Made by a program: the position numbers and the translations under genes | Shown here: piece by piece, positions 58,770 to 64,000 of the stretch | Layout of the letters: every line of letters begins with the position of its first letter | How positions within the stretch are numbered: the stretch's first letter is position 1 | Notes under the pieces: model-generated | What the model was told of the DNA's origin: nothing | Seen by the model: the letters and a program-made list of their open reading frames with translations, nothing else | Databases searched by the model: none | From: Euphorbia lathyris | Taxonomy: Eukaryota > Streptophyta > Magnoliopsida > Malpighiales > Euphorbiaceae | Length of the DNA stretch: 64,000 bases | Reading direction: 5' to 3' | NCBI RefSeq assembly: GCF_963576675.1 | Contig: NC_088917.1 | Span: 31,588,501-31,652,500, forward strand

Positions 58770-60453
58770 TGATGCGGATTCCGTGAAGAACCCGATCTGA
58801 GGGATAAGTGTACCCCGTCGTTATCAAGTAATAAATTTCTGGGTTTAAGTCCAGGTTATCGTCCACAGGATTTATTTCTGCAAGTACCGAATTACTAAGT
58901 CTCGGATGTTATCTAGGCTTAAGGGATTTGAGTTGGTTTTGTTTAATTAATCTACTCCTAGGTTGGTTTGCACTAATCCTAACTAGATTATCTAATTCTG
59001 ACTAAGTTATTCTAACCCTAACTAAATTACTCTACCCCTAATTAAGTTAAACTACTCCTAAGTGATCTTTTGTCAATGCAATCATCTAAAGGATCATGGA
59101 GGGATACGATGATAATGGAAATAGATTGTTTAAACAATTGAATTAAAATCTAAGTCACTTGTGTTCGAGGCGATTAACCCGACCTATCCTCCTAAAGTTC
59201 CTAGTTCGTGATTCCCTTGTAAGGCCGAAACTAGCTCTAAGGCTCAGTAATTTGGGCTTAATCTTCTATAGGGTCGTCAATCCTATAGGCACTGACTAGG
59301 TCAGATTCAGCTCGCAATATGTGCCAACTTGATTTTGGGATTATCGAATGAGTTAAACCAATCAAACAAAGCGTAAGACAAAGATTCAAAGCATTAAAAC
59401 AATTGAAGAAACAAAACTATTATATTAATCAAAGATGGAGAACATTGTCACGAAGTTACAATAAGCCTAAGATTCATAGCATGTATCATAGGATAAACAA
59501 GTTATAAAAGAAGAAAAATCCCTTTCAAGGAACCTGTCAACCAATGCAGGCGTCTTCCTAGGACTTAAGGATGGAGCTCGAGCAATCCTCGGTGAAGGGA
59601 GCTTTGGAGGCGTCTTCAATGGAGGTTTGACGGTTTTTGGAGGAGGTGGAGAGGATTTCTCGGGGTGGAAGATAAGAAAATTACAAAAACAAAAGATATT
59701 TAATTTACAATTGAAAATTCCTATTTATAGACGCGTCTCGGGTCTCGTTTTGACCTAATTTCGTGTCCTTATTGGTGTAGGAAAATGTGGGGCCGAACGT
59801 GGCTTCGTGGGGGCGGAATTGGTCTTTTTGACCAATTCCCGCAGGTCTGCTCGCCGAGCAGGAAAGGCTGCTCGCCGAGCAGAATTGCGACGAGCAGCCC
59901 CTGCTCGGCGAGCAGGCGCCTGGTGGCCTGCTCGGCGAGCAGGCCCCTGGGTGCCTGCTCGACGAGCAGGCACACTGCCTGGGCGCTGCCCGGGCTGCGT
60001 GCCGATGCTCAATTCGCCGAGCGGCTGCCGGGGGGTCCTGCTCGCCGAGCGTTTTCGCCCGAAACGCGCTCGATCCGTGTCGGATGACTTCTATACCCTT
60101 TTTCGTCTGAACTTACACCTGCACACGCATAAAAACTCCAGGAAACATTAGTCTAAAAGCCAAATTGATCCGTCAATCGCTTATTTTGAGCAAACGCTTC
60201 GTTTGGTGCGACTTTTGACGGACCAATTAGCTTCAAAAGATAACGGAATTCTAATATGCATGTTATTTCGGCCGTATTTGCCTAAATTGATCACAAAACG
60301 AGCCTAAACAACGAAAAGTAAATAGAACGTTTCCAATTTCTAACTAACTCACACAAAAGCATTTAAATGCGAGAATTGCTCGCTTATTAACCAAATTACT
60401 CTAAAAACCGTCCTAAAACCGTATCCAAAGATAGGGGTTTTTGACCCCTATCA
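58770..60453 (-). repeat. 3' LTR of the gag-only element (1684 bp)
   Basis: Minus-strand ends TGATAGGGGTC...GGAATCCGCATCA (TG...CA). A TATA box (CTATAAATAG, 59721-59730) places U3 at about 60453-59700 and R-U5 at about 59695-58770. The repeated start at 63907 confirms the left boundary. Confidence 0.88.
59845..60055. repeat. GCTCGGCGAGC dyad array in the LTR U3
   Basis: About nine copies of CTCGCCGAGC, CTCGGCGAGC or CTCGACGAGC, usually followed by AGG, separated by 8-30 bp of GC-rich spacer. Each core is a near-perfect 10-12 bp palindrome. The array lies about 120-330 bp upstream of the TATA box. Confidence 0.85.
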
Positions 60454-60466
60454 AACCTCCTCGCAC
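60454..60466 (-). other. Polypurine tract of the gag-only element
   Basis: The minus strand reads GTGCGAGGAGGTT directly before the LTR start TGATAGG. It is purine-rich but not purely purine. Confidence 0.55.
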
Positions 60467-62050
60467 TTAAAACTTTACTTGTCCCCAAGTAAACTAAAAA
60501 ACTAAACCCGCCACCACAAGCAAGCTAGAAAACCTCCCGGTTTGACTGGGTGCTTGACACAACTTCGAACATCTGTAATTACATGGATTCGGAAAAACAA
60601 AGTAGAGACACGATATCCAAAAGCCGCATTTCAATTATCATGGGTCATAGTTTTAAGCAAATGGACACATGTTCAATTAAACGAGTTTAAGGGGATTGCT
60701 AAGTAAAACACCTCACCATAGGTAGTTCACTCATTCACACAATTTTTGGTGGCTAAGGTGTTTACTCTCGGCTTATGTTCTTGCTTAGGATTACGCTGAT
60801 TTTGCACGTTCATCCGAGTTCCTCTACTATGCTACATGACTCCGATGATATCAAAAACAGCCTCTAATTGGGGTTGTAATGTGGTTAGAGGGTTAAAGGT
60901 ACAACAAAGGTTAAAAGCTCTAGCGCTACAAAAACAAGGTTAAAATGACTTTAGCAAATACGGAGTGACTGAGCTTTTTATTCATCCCTTATTTTGGATT
61001 TCTTTTTGAGACGTTTTTATTTTTAGGAACTGGGGAATGAAGTTCTTCCCTTTTGTTCGTTTCTTTTCTTTTCTCTTTTTTGTGATTTTTTTTTTCTTTT
61101 TTTTTCTGTTTTTCCTTTCTTTTTTTTTTTTTGGGATAGTGATGCTCATTCACCTCTTAGCCTTTTGGCTTGCTACTATAATGCCATAAACAACGATAAA
61201 GCGCTAGAGAAAAACAAAGGCTCAATTCGAGCTTTGCAAAAACAAAGGTTAAGTAGCGAACCAAGTTGTGGTTCGCAAAAACGGGTTAGAACGAAAGAAA
61301 AATCTACAAACTACAAAAATGTCGGCTCAAAGGGGCTTCCTAGAGTGAATGAAAAAGAGAAAATAAGGTAAAGAAAAGGTTAATCCTAATGAGGCTGATT
61401 CATCGTTTATCATCTCAAATCATTGCATGTAGGTTCAACACAGTATTAGGTGCAAAATCTGTAATCTTCCACAAGTCAAAGCATTCACACAAAAATGTCA
61501 AGAAAAAGAGCTTTTCGATGTTCGCTCTTAGGCTCAAATTCAGCTCACAATTCTTTGGGTTTCAATTTTGTGTTTACTAGTTTTCCCCAAACTCAAGTTT
61601 AACATCACATGCCTTCAATTCTTAAATTATCTACCTAAGTAATGATTTTAGCATTTCTTCAAAAGTAGGGTCTAAATGCAAACCTTAGCTCATGCTTTTA
61701 CAGATACAAGAGTTGTGTCCTACACCTAAACTAGTTGTCATGCAATTTTAGATTCGGTTCTCAGCCCTCAAAGACAAATAACGAAGTTCAGATTCGAAGG
61801 AGGTTCACGGTTTTAGGTCCTAAACATGCAAAAACATAAACAAAACACCAAAACGCAAACCTAAACTAGACACGACGCAACAAAAATTAAAAATTTATAC
61901 AATTTTTGTAAGTTTGTCTACCCCTCCTCCTCACACTAAAATTATGCAATAAGTTCCAACATTGCATCATAAATCATGAAGTACGAGTGTAAAGAGTTAT
62001 GGTGGAGAAGAAAACTTACGGATTTTATCGCAATCGCAAAAGCTTGACGA
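60467..62050. other. Non-coding internal part of the gag-only element
   Basis: No pol domains in any frame. A minus-strand-oriented poly-A/G-rich stretch (TTTTTTTTCTTTTTTTTTCT type on plus, about 61075-61135) is notable. The many short ORFs are not credible. Confidence 0.6.
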
Positions 62051-62072
62051 TTTGCGGTGGCAAAAAAAATTT

Positions 62073-62073
62073 T

Positions 62074-62104
<31 letters not shown>

Positions 62105-62374
62105 TTTCAGCTTCGTTCGGGATTTAAAAAAAATCTCGAAAAAATTCCTTATCGCGGCCGAGCACCGCCGCTGGGCAGCAGTGCCCAGCGGCCAGCGGCA
62201 GGCTGGCGCAGTGCCCAGCGGCGGGCTGGGTGCACTGCCCAGCAGCCAGCGGCAGGCTGGGCGCAGTGCCCAGCGGCGGGCTGGGCGCCAGCGCCCAGCG
62301 GCGGGCTGGGCACCAGCGCCCTGCTCGCCGAGCTGGGCGGCAGTGCCCAGCTCGCCGAGCTGGGCCTCCTAGGG

Positions 62375-62418
<44 letters not shown>

Positions 62419-62510
62419 TAAATTTTATTTTGAACCTAAAAACTTAAAAATAAAAAATAAAAATAAAAATAAAAATAAAAATAAATAAAATAAAATAAAA
62501 CTAAACAACT
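62073..62510. repeat. Microsatellites and GC-rich array inside the gag-only element
   Basis: (TTTA)n at about 62073-62107. GCCCAGCGGCGGGCTGGG-type repeats at about 62165-62350, ending with two CTCGCCGAGCTGGGC words. (TA)n at about 62378-62415. (AAAAT)n at about 62447-62515. Confidence 0.9.
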
Positions 62511-62737
62511 AAAAAAATATTTATTTATTTAATTATTTATTTATTTTTTTCTTATTTTTTTTTTGATTTATTTTTTTTTAACGAACACAAAAAAAACGTA
62601 AAAGAAAACTAAAAAGACTAAACTAAAGGATCAATGTATAATCTAAATAAAACAAACCTGAAAAGTTTTATTAAAACTTGGGTTGCCTCCCAAGAAGCGC
62701 TACGTTATAGTCGGTGAGCTCGACATAGAATTCCCGC

Positions 62738-63688
62738 CTAGGTGTATGCTTCTACTTGCGTTAGGAATTCAAATTCCTGAATAAATAATCCGTACCTACA
62801 AAACGGATTAAGAGCCTCTAATAAGTTTAATGAAAGTAGGAGGCCGAATTTAAACATATTATGAAAAAGTTTGGTTTGCTCCCTTTTGGATTCTCTTGGT
62901 AGGTCGAACAGAATGAAAACTTCTGAGCATGAAACAAACCTAAACTTTTCTAATGTTTGAGGAAAAGGTACTTGAGATACACAAGTTTTGATTTGATCTT
63001 TTATCTCTACCACATGATTTAGAATTTCAGATTTTGAACCGGGGTTGCTTACCGCTTCCGGTTCTTCACTTACCTCGAGTGATGCATGTGATAGTGGACT
63101 TGGTTCTACCTTTTTGTCATTCCTCAAAGAGATGGCTTGAGCTGATTCCCTTTGTGGGATTTCTATGTTTTCCTTTATGCTTGGGAGAGCATCTCGGGAT
63201 TGCTTTTGCATCTCTTGGTTTATTTGAGCCAGTTGGTTGCTCAAGTCCTTGTAAACCTCCTCGTTGATTGTAAGTCGGGCTGATATTCCTTTCAAAAGGG
63301 ACAGCACCTCATCTCATGAGCTAGAGGGTTGTGGAGGAACTTGGCTTGCTTGTTCGTAAGGGAACATTCCCAATTCGTTTTCCCTGTGCTCATTAACAAA
63401 CCTATTTGGAGGCCTCAATATTTTAGGGTTCCCGTAGGACAGATTTGAGTGTTGAGGTCTACCATAAAAGCTGTAAGAATTGGGGTTAGAATTATACCTT
63501 TGGTGATTACCCACAAAACTTACACTTTCATTGGTGTTGAGGCTCAGATTTGCCATCAAGATATCCATTTTCTCATTTAAGTCGGCCATGGAGGGATTGG
63601 GAGCCTCATTCTCCAGGGTATGAATGTATTGTCTTGATGGGATAGTAAACTTTTGAGCTTGCCACTCGACTTTTTCTTGCCAATTCAT
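62738..63688 (-). pseudogene. Gag C-terminal-type ORF with one in-frame TGA
   Basis: One reading frame of 316 codons from Met 63688 to the stop at 62738, interrupted only by TGA at 63314-63316 (SSS-stop-DEVLSL). It includes MADLNEKMDILMANLSLNTN, VSFVGNHQRY, SNLSYGNPKI and, after the stop, LSLLKGISARLTINEEVYKD with NQLAQINQEMQ. This order (short helical repeat, VGNQ/R-rich linker, second helical segment) matches the region C-terminal to capsid in Athila-like gag. The capsid core and a zinc knuckle are missing. The single stop could be a recent mutation or a read-through point. Confidence 0.6.
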
Positions 63689-63882
63689 TGATCAGAGAAT
63701 GCTGAGAAAAAGTGAAGTTCTAGCACAAAAGTTGATAAGTAACAGTATACAGATATGAACAAGTATAGAAACGTATAAAGAAATCATATATCAACAAGTA
63801 TAAACGATATAAACAAAGATATTCACAATGAATGCCTAAACTAACAAATCAACCTTTGGTTCGATATTGCAGAAGAAATAAA

Positions 63883-63900
63883 TCCCCGGCAACGGCGCCA
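63883..63900 (-). other. Primer binding site, tRNA-Asp
   Basis: The minus strand reads TGGCGCCGTTGCCGGGGA, an 18-nt match to the 3' end (plus CCA) of plant tRNA-Asp as I know it. It lies six bases inside the 5' LTR end. Confidence 0.85.
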
Positions 63901-63906
63901 AAAACT

Positions 63907-64000
63907 TGATGCGGATTCCGTGAAAAACCCGATCTGAGGGATAAGTGTACCCCGTCGTTATCAAGTAATAAATTTTTGGGTTTAAGTCCAGGTTATCGTC
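63907..64000 (-). repeat. 5' LTR of the gag-only element, partial
   Basis: Matches 58770-58863 at 92 of 94 positions and continues beyond the window. Confidence 0.95.

Larger units (their letters stand above)
58770..64000 (-). mobile_element. Gag-only LTR retrotransposon (TR-GAG/LARD-like), minus strand
   Basis: The two LTRs are 58770-60453 (3' LTR) and 63907 onward (5' LTR, running off the window). Over the 94 comparable bases they differ at two positions, both G/A or C/T. The PBS (63883-63900) matches the tRNA-Asp 3' end. A polypurine tract lies at 60454-60466. The internal 3.45 kb has a gag-type C-terminal reading frame and no protease, reverse transcriptase, RNase H or integrase, so it needs proteins from another element. 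Gag style is Athila-like. It is inserted into the reverse transcriptase region of the gypsy element. Confidence 0.88.

Noticed and set aside
59755..60151. Repetitive ARRAG/ARRAGP-type proteins in several frames
   Set aside because: All frames on both strands are open because of the GC-rich GCTCGGCGAGC array; no start context or homology, so the array is annotated instead.
62052..62488. Overlapping ORFs over the GC-rich and TA repeats
   Set aside because: Driven by low-complexity repeats (YIYIYI, LFIYLF) and not gene-like.
63883..63900. Possible tRNA-Asp gene (AATCCCCGGCAACGGCGCCA)
   Set aside because: Only the 3' end plus CCA is present, at the exact place for a retrotransposon primer binding site; no cloverleaf upstream.

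Overview
The window is nuclear DNA from a flowering plant, most likely a eudicot. It is AT-rich, its genes have GT-AG introns, and it holds plant-specific families (AP2/ERF, ARF with B3 and PB1 domains, GH35 beta-galactosidase, plastid Cpn20, DUF616). The rest is dense plant transposon debris. I cannot name the species.

Genes, left to right. 1-2950 (minus): the 5' nine exons of a BGAL7/15-type beta-galactosidase that runs off the left edge. 12044-12472 and 18516-19124 (both minus): two intronless DREB-subfamily ERF transcription factors about 6 kb apart, each with repeated CACGTG boxes upstream. 31008-37398 (plus): a six-exon DUF616 glycosyltransferase-like membrane protein. 40406-41728 (plus): the five-exon plastid co-chaperonin CPN20. 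45080-51631 (minus): a thirteen-exon activator auxin response factor of the ARF7/ARF19 type with long glutamine tracts. I rebuilt every exon set from splice sites; all phases close. The genes are independent single transcription units, and neighbouring genes need not act together.

Mobile DNA fills most of the rest. 4.1-5.5 kb: inverted-repeat MITEs. 5.5-8.05 kb: the 3' end of a Tat/Retand-like Ty3/gypsy element with its antisense ORF. 9.33-11.67 kb: a Mutator-like (MULE) element with a transposase N-terminal piece and a small TATA-preceded coiled-coil gene. 12.9-14.7 kb: a 5'-truncated LINE with a perfect 18-bp target-site duplication (TSD). 15.3-17.9 kb: nested MITEs and a plant-mobile-domain pseudogene. 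20-30.5 kb: a dense nest of MULE-type MITEs, two hAT MITEs with perfect 8-bp TSDs, a copia remnant, and a LINE split by a MULE carrying apparent gene fragments. 42.9-44.3 kb: an antisense LINE remnant. 55.0-64.0 kb: a decayed Ty3/gypsy element whose reverse transcriptase region is split by a young gag-only (TR-GAG/LARD-like) LTR element on the opposite strand.

The points most worth a second look are the small gene and TGTCGATA motif field inside the 9.3-11.7 kb MULE, the gene-fragment-bearing MULE at 26.2-27.6 kb, the shared GGGTWAAT-type ends of several unrelated-looking MITE families, and the CpG-rich dyad arrays just upstream of the TATA boxes of two unrelated LTR families.
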